From NCBI RefSeq assembly GCF_013009075.1, contig NZ_CP053108.1, positions 1,922,001 to 1,986,000 on the forward strand: 64,000 nucleotides of DNA. The letters run 5' to 3'. Each line of letters starts with the position of its first letter. Within the stretch, counting starts at the first letter, position 1. The position numbers and the translations under genes are program-made. This document shows, one piece after another, positions 1 to 9,207 of the stretch. The notes beneath the pieces were generated by a model. That model had not been told where the DNA came from. It did no database searches and was given only the letters and a program-made list of their open reading frames with translations. This DNA comes from Halomonas sp. TA22 (GTDB lineage: Bacteria > Pseudomonadota > Gammaproteobacteria > Pseudomonadales > Halomonadaceae).

Positions 1-1661
1 GCCAGTAGGTTCAACGCCAGCATCAACCCCGCCACCAGGGCCACCACCAGCACTGCCAGTGCCGAAGCGAGCACGCTCTCGCCGCTTTCGTCGAGATTGA
101 AGATCAGCACGCCCAAGGTCTCGTTGCCTGCGCTCCATAACAGCGCCGAGACGGTAAGTTCGTTGACCGCCAGCAGGAATACCAGCATGGCGCCGGCAAA
201 CAGCGCGGGTGCCATCAGCGGCAAGACGATATTGGCCAGACGCCGCCAGGGACCTGCCCCGGCGAGTTGGGCGGCCTCCTCGAGCGAAGGGTCTAGCTGG
301 GCGAGGCTCGCGGCCACCGGCTTGAGGCACACCACCAGAAAGCGCGCCAGGTAGGCAATGAAGATCAGGCCGAGCGTGCCGTAGAGGGTGACATGAACGA
401 GCGGCAACGGGCGCACGAAGAGCAGGATGCAGGCGATCGCCAGTACCACACCGGGCAGGGCGTAGGGCACTTCGATGGTACTCAGCACCATGCCCTGCCA
501 GCGTCGTGGCAGGCGTTGCAGGTGATAGGCCAGCGGCAGGCACAGCGCCATCAGCACCAATGCCGCGCCACCGGCCAGCCACAGGCTGTTGCGCATGGCG
601 CGCCGTGTCACCCCCTGGCGGCCAAGCATCTCGTGGAAGGCGCCGAGCGATGCACTCTCCAGGGTCAATGGCACTCCCATCGCCGGCACCAGCGAACTCA
701 CCGCCAGGGCCGCTAGCGGCGCAACCAGAATCACCGCCAGCACGGCCATCAGTAGTGCCTCCACCCCGCCGCGCCAGCGACCCAGGACAAAGCCGTGTGG
801 TCGCCCGCTGTGACCCACCAGGCCGAAGCGACTGCGTCCCAGCAGATGCTGTTGCAGTGCCACGCCGGCCAGGGCCAGCAGACCGATCAGCAGCGACAGT
901 GCTGCCATCTCCGCCAATACGCCGGTACCGAAACTGGCCATGCGCTGGTAGATCAACGTCGGCAGCACGTAATAGCCGGCAGGAATGCCGAGCATCGCCG
1001 GTATGCCGAAGTTGCCAAGGCTGGAGATAAAGGCCATGGCGCCACCGGCGATGAGCCCGCTGCGGCAGATCGGCAGGATCATCTGCCACCACACCTGGAT
1101 CGGGACTGCACCACTGATTCGTGCCGCCTCGACCAGCTCGCGGGGCAGCGACAGCAGACTGGTGCGCAGCGCCAGAAACACCAGCGGCGCGCTCTGGATC
1201 CCCAGCAGCACGCCAATGCCCTGCGCCGAGTAGAGCGGCTGGGGACTGCCCAGCGCAGGGGCGATACCCAGACTGTTGAGCAGTGGACTGGCCGGGCCGA
1301 ACAGCTGCAACCAGCTCAGCGCGGTGATCTGCGGAGGAATCATCATCGGCAGCATGAAGCAGAACACCAGCCACGACTTTCCGCGCACATCGGTAAGCGT
1401 GATCACGAAGGCGAACACTCCACCCAGCAGCAGGGCGATCAGCATGCCCAGAGCCGAGGTATAGAGACTATGCCACAGAGCCCGCCAGGTGCTGGCCGAG
1501 GTAAGCACGCGCCACACTGGCGAGTCGACGCCCTGATCGACGTCGCGCAATGCCTCCAGCAGCAGCCGCAGGCTGGGCGTCAGGCTGAGCAGTACGACCA
1601 AGCCCAGCAGCAACGAGAATAGCCAGCGCTGCTGGCCCACTTCGATGGAGAAAGAACGCAA
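1..1661 (-). CDS. Fbp-like ABC transporter permease, two fused permease domains (3' end outside window)
   Basis: Inner-membrane permease of a binding-protein-dependent importer. At least 553 residues with about a dozen hydrophobic segments. Two EAA-type ATPase-contact loops are visible, EAARISGAVPIQVWW in the first half and EAAQLAGAGPWRRL in the second, so two permease domains are fused as in FbpB/PhnU-type proteins. The reading frame runs off the left edge, so the C-terminus is missing. I place the start at TTG 1661 because GAGG sits five bases upstream; GTG 1640 is the alternative. It begins eight bases after the binding-protein gene at 1669-2646 and is surely co-transcribed with it. No ATPase for this pair is in view: it may lie beyond base 1 or be borrowed from 5291-6391. 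Substrate is inferred only (organophosphonate or iron). Confidence 0.85.
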   Translation of the reverse strand, partial: MRSFSIEVGQQRWLFSLLLGLVVLLSLTPSLRLLLEALRDVDQGVDSPVWRVLTSASTWRALWHSLYTSALGMLIALLLGGVFAFVITLTDVRGKSWLVFCFMLPMMIPPQITALSWLQLFGPASPLLNSLGIAPALGSPQPLYSAQGIGVLLGIQSAPLVFLALRTSLLSLPRELVEAARISGAVPIQVWWQMILPICRSGLIAGGAMAFISSLGNFGIPAMLGIPAGYYVLPTLIYQRMASFGTGVLAEMAALSLLIGLLALAGVALQQHLLGRSRFGLVGHSGRPHGFVLGRWRGGVEALLMAVLAVILVAPLAALAVSSLVPAMGVPLTLESASLGAFHEMLGRQGVTRRAMRNSLWLAGGAALVLMALCLPLAYHLQRLPRRWQGMVLSTIEVPYALPGVVLAIACILLFVRPLPLVHVTLYGTLGLIFIAYLARFLVVCLKPVAASLAQLDPSLEEAAQLAGAGPWRRLANIVLPLMAPALFAGAMLVFLLAVNELTVSALLWSAGNETLGVLIFNLDESGESVLASALAVLVVALVAGLMLALNLL

Positions 1662-1668
1662 GCCGACC

Positions 1669-2646
1669 TCAGCCACCGAACAGCTCACTGAAGCGGCGCT
1701 GCTGCGCCTCGGCGTTCTCGAGCGTTCGGGCGACATCCAGCGGCATCAGGGTAATCTCGTCGCGTGCCGGAAAGCCCTCGGGAGGTTCGACGCCTTCCAG
1801 CGCCGGCAGGTAGCCCTGTTGGCTGACCAGCTGCTGCCCCTGCCTGGAAAGCAGGAAATCGACGAACTTGCGTGCCGCCTCGGGGTTGTTGGCACCTTCG
1901 AGAATCGCCACGGGCTCGGTCACCGCGCTCACTCCCTCCTCGGGGAACACGAAGGTGACCGGCGAGCCCTTGGCGGACTCGCGGATCGGCAGGTAGTCGA
2001 CCACGATGCCATAAGGCTTGGCGCCGGAGGCGACATCATTGAACACCCCACCGTTGCCGCCCTGCGCCTCGGTGCGGTTAGCGGCCAGCGCCTCGTAGTA
2101 GTCCCAGCCCAATTCCGGCACCTCGGTCAGCGCCGCCAGGTGAATCAGTGCCGCACCGGAGTAGAGCGGGCTTGGCATGGTCACCTGCCCGGCATACTCC
2201 GGCGAGGCCAGCTCCTGCCAGCTGGTGGGAGCGTGCTCGGCGCGGTTGTGGTGGACGATGCCGGTCGTGATCAGCTTGGTACCGTAATAGTAGCCCTCGG
2301 CGTCGTAGAGGTCGGGGGAATAGTGCTCGCGAGCGTCGCTGAGATAGGGCTGCAGCAGCCCCTCCTGCTTGAGCGACTCCATCGTCACGCTGTCGGCGAT
2401 AAGCAGCAGATCGGGCTTGGCGACACCCGCCTGCAGCTCCGAGAGCAGGCGCGTCATCAGTCTCGGTGTGCCATCGCGTACCCACTCGACCTCGATCTCG
2501 GGATGTATGGCCTGGAAGGCATCCACCGTCTGCTGGGCATCGCTATTGGGCTGGCTGGTGTAGAGCACCAGCGTTTCGGCCTGAGCCTGGGTCAAGGCAG
2601 AGCCCAGCAGAAGAGACAGAGCGAAAGGCAAAGCGAGGCGTGTCAT
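1669..2646 (-). CDS. Fbp-like periplasmic substrate-binding protein (putative phosphonate-type)
   Basis: A 325-residue exported solute-binding protein of the FbpA/2-aminoethylphosphonate-binding class. The N-terminus is a typical signal peptide ending near residue 22 (ALTQAQA), and the mature protein opens LVLYTSQP, as in this fold. An internal VTMPSPLYSGAA stretch matches VTMPDPAQSGAA in the protein at 6430-7395, so the two are homologues. ATG 2646 follows GGAGACC and precedes the signal peptide; in-frame codons upstream are not needed. It leads the minus-strand pair with the dual permease and is divergent from phnD. Known: this family carries Fe3+, sulfate, thiamine or 2-aminoethylphosphonate. 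Inference: the phn genes next door favour an organophosphorus ligand. Confidence 0.85.
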   Translation of the reverse strand: MTRLALPFALSLLLGSALTQAQAETLVLYTSQPNSDAQQTVDAFQAIHPEIEVEWVRDGTPRLMTRLLSELQAGVAKPDLLLIADSVTMESLKQEGLLQPYLSDAREHYSPDLYDAEGYYYGTKLITTGIVHHNRAEHAPTSWQELASPEYAGQVTMPSPLYSGAALIHLAALTEVPELGWDYYEALAANRTEAQGGNGGVFNDVASGAKPYGIVVDYLPIRESAKGSPVTFVFPEEGVSAVTEPVAILEGANNPEAARKFVDFLLSRQGQQLVSQQGYLPALEGVEPPEGFPARDEITLMPLDVARTLENAEAQQRRFSELFGG

Positions 2647-2747
2647 GGGGGTCTCCTTCGAGTAAGCAGCCCTCCACACTAGCGTCACCGCTTTACAACA
2701 TTGTGACGCCCGCCTTCCTGTCGATCGATAGCGAAGGTGTAACGGAA

Positions 2748-2765
2748 CCGTCTTGCAAGTGTCAT
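2748..2765 (+). promoter_or_regulatory. Candidate Pho box upstream of phnD
   Basis: CCGTCTT-GCAA-GTGTCAT resembles two PhoB half-sites CTGTCAT spaced by four bases (11 of 14 positions match). It lies in the 182-base divergent spacer, 63 bases before the phnD start. Phosphate-starvation control would fit the genes, but this is a by-eye match only. Confidence 0.4.
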
Positions 2766-2828
2766 CCCGCTGACTTTTTGCCTTGGCAGAGTAACGCCCA
2801 CTTTATGCGTATCACTGCTGGGGTTCCC

Positions 2829-3683
2829 ATGCTCAAACCACTGCTTCCCTTATTGGCATCCATTACGCTGTCTGGCGTTGCCCAGGCTCAGGCCGCCGAG
2901 TCCTGCCCCTCCACATTGCGCTTTGCTGACACAGGTATCGAGGGCACTGAAGAGCTGCAGCGCGCCTATCAGGAATTTGTCGGTGAAGTCGAGTCGCGTC
3001 TCGGCGTGACGGTCGAATTCTTTCCAGCAGGCAATCGCACCACGGCGATCAATGCGCTGCGCTTCGAGCAGGTCGACATCGTTATGGCTGGCCCCTCCGA
3101 GTACGTGCTGATGGCCGAGCGTGTCGCGGGTGTACAGCCAATCACCGCCATCGTGCGCCCGGAATACTACTCGGTGTTCATCGCTCCCAACGACAGCGGT
3201 ATCGATAGCCTCGATGATCTCAAGGGCAAACACGTGGCCATGAAGGACCATGGCTCGACCACCGGCCATATCATGCCTAGTTACATGCTGCACCAGGCCG
3301 GCCTGGATATCGACCGCGACCTGCAGATCACGCTGCTCGATGGCGCCCGTATGCAGGCGCTGGCTTCGGGCGAAGTCGACGCGGTGGGCACCGGGGTGCG
3401 CGACTTTGCCCCCTTCGTCGCCCAGCACGGCGAGGAGAACTACCGCATCATCGCCCGCGGCCAGGACATGCCTGGCGACCCCTTGGTCGCCGGACCGCAC
3501 CTCTCTGCCGACTGCGTAGCCGAGATCCAAGACGCCTTCATGGCAGATCCCGAGAGTCTGCTCCAGGCGATCCTGGCCCCCGGTGAACGCGACAAGTATC
3601 TCGGCGCCGAGATGGTCCGGGTCAATGACGCCGAGTACGACATAGTGCGCGACTCCTACGCTCTGCTCGGACTGAGTGATTGA
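2829..3683 (+). CDS. phnD: Phosphonate/phosphite-type ABC substrate-binding protein, PhnD family
   Basis: A 284-residue periplasmic binding protein. The signal peptide (LLPLLASITLSGVAQAQA) ends near residue 20. The mature part has PhnD-family landmarks: MAGPSEYVL early, then KHVAMKDHGSTTGHIMPS, the loop that in this family contacts the phosphonate group. Start ATG 2829 follows GGGG five bases upstream; an in-frame ATG at 2805 would spoil the signal peptide. It heads phnD-phnC-phnE on the plus strand, divergent from another binding protein. Known relatives bind phosphonates, phosphite, hypophosphite or phosphate esters; the ligand here cannot be read from sequence. No C-P lyase genes (phnG-M) occur in the window, so the breakdown route must be elsewhere. 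Confidence 0.85.
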   Translation: MLKPLLPLLASITLSGVAQAQAAESCPSTLRFADTGIEGTEELQRAYQEFVGEVESRLGVTVEFFPAGNRTTAINALRFEQVDIVMAGPSEYVLMAERVAGVQPITAIVRPEYYSVFIAPNDSGIDSLDDLKGKHVAMKDHGSTTGHIMPSYMLHQAGLDIDRDLQITLLDGARMQALASGEVDAVGTGVRDFAPFVAQHGEENYRIIARGQDMPGDPLVAGPHLSADCVAEIQDAFMADPESLLQAILAPGERDKYLGAEMVRVNDAEYDIVRDSYALLGLSD

Positions 3684-3714
3684 ACCCAGGACATCCAAGC
3701 GCAGGAGTCTTGCC

Positions 3715-4518
3715 ATGCAACTCGACATCGAGGCATTGACCAAGGTCTACCCGGATGGCACCCGGGCCCTCGACGGGCTGTCGTTCGAGGTAGCGCCCGG
3801 GGAGGGCGTAGTGATTCTGGGTCACAACGGCTGTGGCAAGTCGACGCTGATGAAGTGCCTCACCGGTCTTGAGCGCCCCACCTCGGGGCGCCTCGTACTC
3901 GACAGCGTCGATCTGGCCAGCGCCTCACGCCGCCAACTGAGGCCGCTGCGCCAGCGCATCGGCTGCGTGTTCCAGAAGTTCAACATGGTCGGTAACCTCT
4001 CGGTGCTTCAGAACGTGCTGCTGGGCTTGATGGGACGCCACGGTATCCTCGCCAGCCACGCCCTTACCGCCAGTCCTGCGTCTCGCCAGCGCGCCATGAG
4101 GGCCCTCGACCGGGTGAGCCTGACGCACCTGGCGTCGCGCCGCACCGATACCCTTTCCGGTGGCCAGCAGCAGCGCGTGGCCATCGCCCGCATGCTGATG
4201 CAGGACGCTGAGATCGTGCTTGCCGACGAGCCGGTGGCAAGCCTCGACCCCAAGGCCGGACGCGAGGTAATGGAACTGCTCTGGTCGGTGGTGCGCGAGC
4301 GTGGCATGACCGTACTCTGCGTGCTGCATCAGATCGAGCTGGCCCGAGAGTTCGGTGAACGCCTGATCGGCCTTAAGGCTGGTACCCTCGCCTTCGATCG
4401 CCCGACCGCCGACGTCAGTGACGCCGACATCACCGCGCTCTATCACTTCGATACGCCAAGGGAGGCCGACACCGATGAGCGAGTCATCACACCGCCACAC
4501 CGCGCCGCCCAGGCTTGA
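3715..4518 (+). CDS. phnC: Phosphonate ABC transporter ATP-binding protein
   Basis: A 267-residue ATPase that energises the PhnD/PhnE importer. Walker A GHNGCGKS is at residues 36-43, the ABC signature LSGGQQQR at 147-154, Walker B IVLADEP at 167-173, and the switch histidine in CVLHQIEL follows. The N-terminus VYPDGTRALDGLSF is typical of PhnC. ATG 3715 follows GGAG eight bases upstream, 31 bases after the phnD stop. The last 44 bases overlap the start of phnE. Length agrees with the family. Confidence 0.92.
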   Translation: MQLDIEALTKVYPDGTRALDGLSFEVAPGEGVVILGHNGCGKSTLMKCLTGLERPTSGRLVLDSVDLASASRRQLRPLRQRIGCVFQKFNMVGNLSVLQNVLLGLMGRHGILASHALTASPASRQRAMRALDRVSLTHLASRRTDTLSGGQQQRVAIARMLMQDAEIVLADEPVASLDPKAGREVMELLWSVVRERGMTVLCVLHQIELAREFGERLIGLKAGTLAFDRPTADVSDADITALYHFDTPREADTDERVITPPHRAAQA

Positions 4519-5275
4519 GCGCCCTTCCCCCATTGCGTTCATTCTGATGCTGGGTCTGGCCGCCTTCTTCATCAGCGGCTTTTCCAGCGCCAACATCCAC
4601 CCGGATAGACTGCTGCGCGGGGTGATGAACCTGGGCACCTTCTTCGGCGAGGCGATGCCACCCAATTTCGCCCGCTGGGACGTGATCAGCATAGCCATGC
4701 TGGAAACCTTCCAGATGGCCATTGTCGGCGTGGTATTCGGAGTGATCCTGAGCCTGCCCATGGCCCTGCTGTGCGCCCGCAATACCAGCCCCCATCCGGT
4801 GGTGCGTGTCATCGCCCGCAACGTCGTGGCCACCCTGCGCACCGTGCCTGACCTGGTCTGGGCGCTGATCTTCGTGGTCGCCATCGGGCTTGGGCCACTG
4901 GCGGGGATACTGGCGATCATCATGGACACCATCGGCTTCTGTGCTCGCTTCTTTTCCGAGCGCATCGAGGAGGTGGACCCCGGTCCCGGCCAGGCCCTGG
5001 CCGCCACCGGCGCCTCGCGCAGTGGCGTGGTGTGCGGTGCTATCATCCCCGAATGTACCCCCTCCTTTGTGGCTACCAGCCTGTTCTCGGTGGAGAAGGC
5101 CATACGCAGCGCCGTGGTCCTGGGTCTGGTGGGTGCCGGGGGCATTGGCGTGGAACTCTCCGCAGCCATGAACCTGTTCCGCTACGACCAGGCCCTCACC
5201 GTGATTCTCGCCATACTGATGGTGGTGATCGGCGTCGAGCAGGTCAGCGCCTGGATCCGCAAGCGGGTCATATAA
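4475..5275 (+). CDS. phnE: Phosphonate ABC transporter permease
   Basis: A 266-residue inner-membrane permease. About six hydrophobic segments start near residue 15, and the region EEVDPGPGQALAATGASRS followed by IIPECTPSF matches the PhnE version of the ATPase-contact loop. Start ATG 4475, inside phnC, is preceded by GGAGG. There is only one PhnE, so the channel is probably a homodimer. Together with the two upstream genes it makes a complete PhnDCE importer. The next gene is a second, unrelated ATPase 15 bases downstream, so the operon likely continues. Confidence 0.9.
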   Translation: MSESSHRHTAPPRLERPSPIAFILMLGLAAFFISGFSSANIHPDRLLRGVMNLGTFFGEAMPPNFARWDVISIAMLETFQMAIVGVVFGVILSLPMALLCARNTSPHPVVRVIARNVVATLRTVPDLVWALIFVVAIGLGPLAGILAIIMDTIGFCARFFSERIEEVDPGPGQALAATGASRSGVVCGAIIPECTPSFVATSLFSVEKAIRSAVVLGLVGAGGIGVELSAAMNLFRYDQALTVILAILMVVIGVEQVSAWIRKRVI

Positions 5276-5290
5276 GGGAGGCAACGCCCT

Positions 5291-6391
5291 ATGTTCTCGC
5301 CTGCGCTGCGTATCGACCGTCTGCATAAGCGCTTCGGTGAAACTGTGGCCCTAGACGGCATCGATCTCGCCCTGCCCCGTGGCCAGGTACTGGCCCTGCT
5401 GGGCCCTTCCGGCTGCGGCAAGACCACTCTGCTGCGATGCATTGCTGGTCTCACCGACATCGATCGTGGCGAGGTTCACCTCGAAGGTGAGTGCGTCGCC
5501 ACTCCAGGCCGTCACCTGAGTCCCAATGGCCGCCGCCTGGGCATGGTCTTCCAGGACTACGCACTCTGGCCACACATGAGCGTTTACCAGAACGTAGCTT
5601 TCCCGCTTGAGATGCAGGGAGTGAAAGCCAACGCTCGGCGCTCCCAAGTGGAGTGGGCGCTCTCGCTGGTGGGGCTTGCCGACTACGCCGAGCGCGCTCC
5701 CGGCGCACTCTCCGGTGGCCAGCAGCAGCGTGTGGCTCTGGCCCGGGCCATCGTCGCCAAGCCACGGCTACTGCTGATGGACGAGCCCCTCTCCAACCTC
5801 GACAAGGGGCTGCGCGAAAGCCTGGCCATGGAAATACGCAGCCTGATCGAGGAACTCAACCTGACTGCGGTGTTCGTCACCCATGACCAGCACGAAGCGT
5901 TCGCCCTGGCCGACCGGGTCGCCGTACTGCAGCGAGGCCGCCTGCAGCAGGTCGACTCGCCCGAGGCGCTCTTTCATACCCCGGCCACACCGGCCATCGC
6001 AAGTTTCGTGGACGCCGGCACACTGCTCGACGGCCGGCTCGACGCCCGGGGCCTGGCCATCGCCGATACCCAGCTCCCGCTCAGCGCTACCTGCGGTCAC
6101 CGGGGCGAAGTGCGCCTGCTGCTGCCGCGCCGCGCCCTGCGACTCTGCGCCCCAGAAAATGGAATGCTGCGCGCACGCATTACTGGCCGCTTATTCCAAG
6201 GCGAACACCTGTCACTGCAGCTCACCCTCTCCGATGGCAGCACGCTCAAGCTGCACGCTGACCATGCGCCGGAGCGAGGCTGCCAGGTGGGTATCGACAT
6301 CGATTTCACCGCACTGCGCGCCTGGGATGCCGAGGAGCGCCTGCTCGACCTGATGCCACGCGCTGGCGTAGCCGCCACCGCCAGCGGCTGA
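5291..6391 (+). CDS. Fbp/PhnT-like ABC transporter ATP-binding protein
   Basis: A 366-residue ATPase of the FbpC/PotA type. Walker A GPSGCGKTT is at residues 38-46, signature LSGGQQQR at 140-147, Walker B LLLMDEP at 160-166, and the switch motif FVTHDQHEAFAL follows. The roughly 130 residues after the ATPase core look like the regulatory TOBE region of this subfamily. Start ATG 5291 has AAGGGAGG upstream. It precedes a matching binding protein and fused permease, making a complete three-gene importer behind phnDCE. Length is close to the putative 2-aminoethylphosphonate ATPase (PhnT-like) family. It could also serve the minus-strand permease pair, which lacks an ATPase in this window. Confidence 0.88.
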   Translation: MFSPALRIDRLHKRFGETVALDGIDLALPRGQVLALLGPSGCGKTTLLRCIAGLTDIDRGEVHLEGECVATPGRHLSPNGRRLGMVFQDYALWPHMSVYQNVAFPLEMQGVKANARRSQVEWALSLVGLADYAERAPGALSGGQQQRVALARAIVAKPRLLLMDEPLSNLDKGLRESLAMEIRSLIEELNLTAVFVTHDQHEAFALADRVAVLQRGRLQQVDSPEALFHTPATPAIASFVDAGTLLDGRLDARGLAIADTQLPLSATCGHRGEVRLLLPRRALRLCAPENGMLRARITGRLFQGEHLSLQLTLSDGSTLKLHADHAPERGCQVGIDIDFTALRAWDAEERLLDLMPRAGVAATASG

Positions 6392-6429
6392 TTCGCCTCT
6401 CCTTTCCACCCGACTACCAGGAGCCTGCA

Positions 6430-7395
6430 ATGCACGCCTTGAAACCCCTTGCCCTGGGCGCCTGCCTGTTCGCCCTGCCTGCCCTGGCCACAGCGAGCGC
6501 GCTCACCGTCTATTCCGCCGGCCCCGGGGAGTTGATCGAGAACCTCGCCGCCGACTTCACCGAGGAAACCAGCATCGAAGTCAACATCTTCCAGAGCACC
6601 ACCGGCCAGGTGATGGCCCGCCTGGAATCCGAGCAGGCCAACCCGCTGGCCGATGTGGTGGTGTCCGCTTCCTGGGACAGTGCCGAGGCGCTTTACCACC
6701 AAGGCTTGCTGCACGAGTACCGCTCGCCCAACGCCGAGACGGTGCCCGACGTCCTCAAGACCGACCACTACGTGGCACAGGGAGTTTCAGCCCTCGCCCT
6801 GGTGTGGAATCGCAACAGCGACGTGCCGGCTCCCGCCGACTGGAGCGATCTCACCGATGCGATCTACCGCGACCAGGTGACAATGCCCGACCCGGCCCAG
6901 TCCGGCGCCGCCTTCGAGCTGATCACCGGCCTGCTCACCGCCCTGGGCGAGGAGGCCACCTGGACGCTGATGAAGGGACTCGCCGACAACGGCATGATCG
7001 TGCCCGGCCCCAACGCCCGCGCGCTCAATCCGGTGCTGCAGGGGGCCAAGTCGGTGGTGTTCGGCGCGGTGGACTACATCTCCCTGGGCCAGCAGGCCGA
7101 GGGAGAGGCCATCGAGGTGCTCTTCCCGGAGAGCGGCACCGTAATCGCACCGCGCCCGATGATGATCCTGGCCTCCACCGCGATGCCTGACGAGGCCGAG
7201 CGGTTCATCGACTTCGTGCTCTCCGAGCAGGGCCAGGCACGCGTCGCCGAGAGCTATCTGATGCCGGCTCGCTCCGATATCGAAGCGCTGCGGCCCAGTC
7301 TCGATGAGCTGACCCTGATCGAGGTAGACATCGAGGCCATGAACGCCCAGCGCGACGCCATCCTTGGCCGCTTCCGCGAGGCCATGGGGAACTGA
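6430..7395 (+). CDS. Fbp-like periplasmic substrate-binding protein (putative phosphonate-type)
   Basis: A 321-residue exported binding protein. The signal peptide (LALGACLFALPALATASA) is followed by LTVYSAGPGE. Shared blocks with the product of 1669-2646, such as VTMPDPAQSGAA and a tail of the form ERFIDFVLSEQGQ, show the same family. ATG 6430 follows AGGAG. It sits between its ATPase and permease; the TGA stop shares its last base with the ATG of the permease (TGATG), so translation is coupled. Ligand unknown: the neighbouring phn genes make 2-aminoethylphosphonate or another organophosphorus compound the leading guess, with Fe3+ as the alternative. Confidence 0.85.
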   Translation: MHALKPLALGACLFALPALATASALTVYSAGPGELIENLAADFTEETSIEVNIFQSTTGQVMARLESEQANPLADVVVSASWDSAEALYHQGLLHEYRSPNAETVPDVLKTDHYVAQGVSALALVWNRNSDVPAPADWSDLTDAIYRDQVTMPDPAQSGAAFELITGLLTALGEEATWTLMKGLADNGMIVPGPNARALNPVLQGAKSVVFGAVDYISLGQQAEGEAIEVLFPESGTVIAPRPMMILASTAMPDEAERFIDFVLSEQGQARVAESYLMPARSDIEALRPSLDELTLIEVDIEAMNAQRDAILGRFREAMGN

Positions 7396-9092
7396 TGGCT
7401 GCACGCCTCACCCTGCGACTGCCCCGGGTCACCGGAGCGGGCCTTGTCATGCTGCTGACAGCGGCTGCCCTGCTGCTGCTGGTCGGGCTGCCGCTGCTCT
7501 ACGTGGTGCTGCAGGCCATCTTTCCCGGCTGGTCGCGGGGCGAGCTCTCCGGTGCCTTCGGCCTGTTCGTACCGCTGCTCTCGGACCCGGCGCTGCTCGG
7601 GCTGTTGGGCAACACCCTGCGTCTGGGCATCGCCGTTGTGTTGGCTTGCACCCTGGTCGCCATCCCGCTGGGCGCGCTGCGGGCCCTGACCCGGGTACCC
7701 GGTGGCGCCGTCTGGGATCTGATCTTCCTGATCCCCTTCATGATTCCACCCTATATTGCCGCGCTGTCGTGGATGTTGACCCTTCAGGCACGAGGCTATT
7801 CCGAGCAGCTCACCGGGCTCTCCGCCAGTGATTTCCTGTTCTCGTTCTCGGGCATCGTCTTCGTGATGGTGCTCAACGTCTTCCCGGTGGTCTACTTCGC
7901 CGTGTCGCGCACCATGATGAGCGTCGGCGGCCGCTACGCCGCCGCCGCCCGCGTCTGCGGCGCTGGCCCCTGGCGTGCCTTCTGGCGCATCACCCTGCCG
8001 CTCTCCACACCCGGCATCGCCGCCAGCCTGTTGCTGGTCTTCGCCCTGACCATCGAGGAGTTCGGCACCCCCGCCACCCTGGGCGCCCAGGCGGGCTTCC
8101 CGGTGCTGGTCACCGGCATTCACGAACGCTTCTCCGACTGGCCCATCGACATTCCCGGCGCGGCGGTACTATCGCTGCTGCTGGTGATGCTGGCCATGGC
8201 CGCCTTCTATCTTCAGCACTGGCTGGTCACACGCCGTTCCTACGTCAGCCAGACCGGCAAGCCAGCGCTGGTGGAGCGCGCCGAGCTGGGGCCCTGGAAG
8301 TGGCCGGTACTGGGGGTTTTCACCCTGGTGGCACTGGCCGCCGTGGCGGTGCCGATGCTCGCCGTGCTGGCCACCGCCTTCACCGCCACGCTCTCTGGCG
8401 GCCTGAGCTGGGAGAATCTGTCGCTGCGCCATTTCGAGGCGCTGCTGGCCAACCGTGGCGGCGCCCTGCAGGCGCTCTCCACCAGCCTGGGACTGGCTAT
8501 CGGTGCGGCGCTGATTACCGGCGTGCTGGGCGCCTTGGTGGGCTACTTGGCAGTACGCGCCCGGCTGCGGGGCAAAGGGCTACTGGACCTGCTCTCGCTG
8601 CTGCCCAACACCATGCCTGGCATCGTGGTGGCGGTGGGGCTGATCCTGGCCTGGAACCAGACCTGGTGGCCGATCCAGGTCTACAACACCAGTGCCATGC
8701 TGCTGCTTGCCTACGCCTGCCTGCTGCTGCCCTACCCGGTGCGCTACGCCTCGGCGGCGTTTCGCCAGATGGGCGAGAGCCTGGAGGCCGCAGCCCGGGT
8801 TTGCGGCGCGGGCTTTTTCACTGCCTTCCAACGCATCCTGCTGCCGGCCCTGGCGCCGAGCCTGCTCGTTTCCATGCTGCTGGTGTTCGCCATCGCTTCC
8901 CGGGAGCTGGTGGCCTCGCTGATGGTCGCACCCGCCGGCATGCGCACGGTCTCGACCTTCGTATTCGGCCAGTTCGAGCAGGGATCTCCCGGGGTCGGCA
9001 TGGCCATGAGCGCCGTGGCGATCTTCACCACCACGGCACTGCTGGTGGCGTTGACCGCATTCAGCCGCAAGCGCCTACCCATTGCCGGGTAG
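7395..9092 (+). CDS. Fbp-like ABC transporter permease, two fused domains
   Basis: A 565-residue inner-membrane protein with about twelve hydrophobic segments. The two ATPase-contact loops are AAARVCGAGPWRAFW and EAAARVCGAGFFTAF, one per half, so one polypeptide forms the whole channel. Size and arrangement match the PhnU2/FbpB-type permeases. Its start codon shares one base with the stop of the binding protein. It is homologous in plan to the truncated permease at 1-1661, so this locus carries two importers of the same type, back to back. Confidence 0.88.
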   Translation: MAARLTLRLPRVTGAGLVMLLTAAALLLLVGLPLLYVVLQAIFPGWSRGELSGAFGLFVPLLSDPALLGLLGNTLRLGIAVVLACTLVAIPLGALRALTRVPGGAVWDLIFLIPFMIPPYIAALSWMLTLQARGYSEQLTGLSASDFLFSFSGIVFVMVLNVFPVVYFAVSRTMMSVGGRYAAAARVCGAGPWRAFWRITLPLSTPGIAASLLLVFALTIEEFGTPATLGAQAGFPVLVTGIHERFSDWPIDIPGAAVLSLLLVMLAMAAFYLQHWLVTRRSYVSQTGKPALVERAELGPWKWPVLGVFTLVALAAVAVPMLAVLATAFTATLSGGLSWENLSLRHFEALLANRGGALQALSTSLGLAIGAALITGVLGALVGYLAVRARLRGKGLLDLLSLLPNTMPGIVVAVGLILAWNQTWWPIQVYNTSAMLLLAYACLLLPYPVRYASAAFRQMGESLEAAARVCGAGFFTAFQRILLPALAPSLLVSMLLVFAIASRELVASLMVAPAGMRTVSTFVFGQFEQGSPGVGMAMSAVAIFTTTALLVALTAFSRKRLPIAG

Positions 9093-9207
9093 CCTGCTGT
9101 CAGCATCAGCGGTTCTAAAAAGCACCAGCCATGCGTTCTACGAGCCTGCACGTTTCAGGGCAGGCCCAGCATGGCTACCTCATCCGCCGAAACCGAACGG
9201 GAATTCT

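Noticed and set aside
1645-2682. A 345-codon plus-strand open frame
   Set aside because: Mirror image of the binding-protein gene at 1669-2646, which has a signal peptide and ribosome site.
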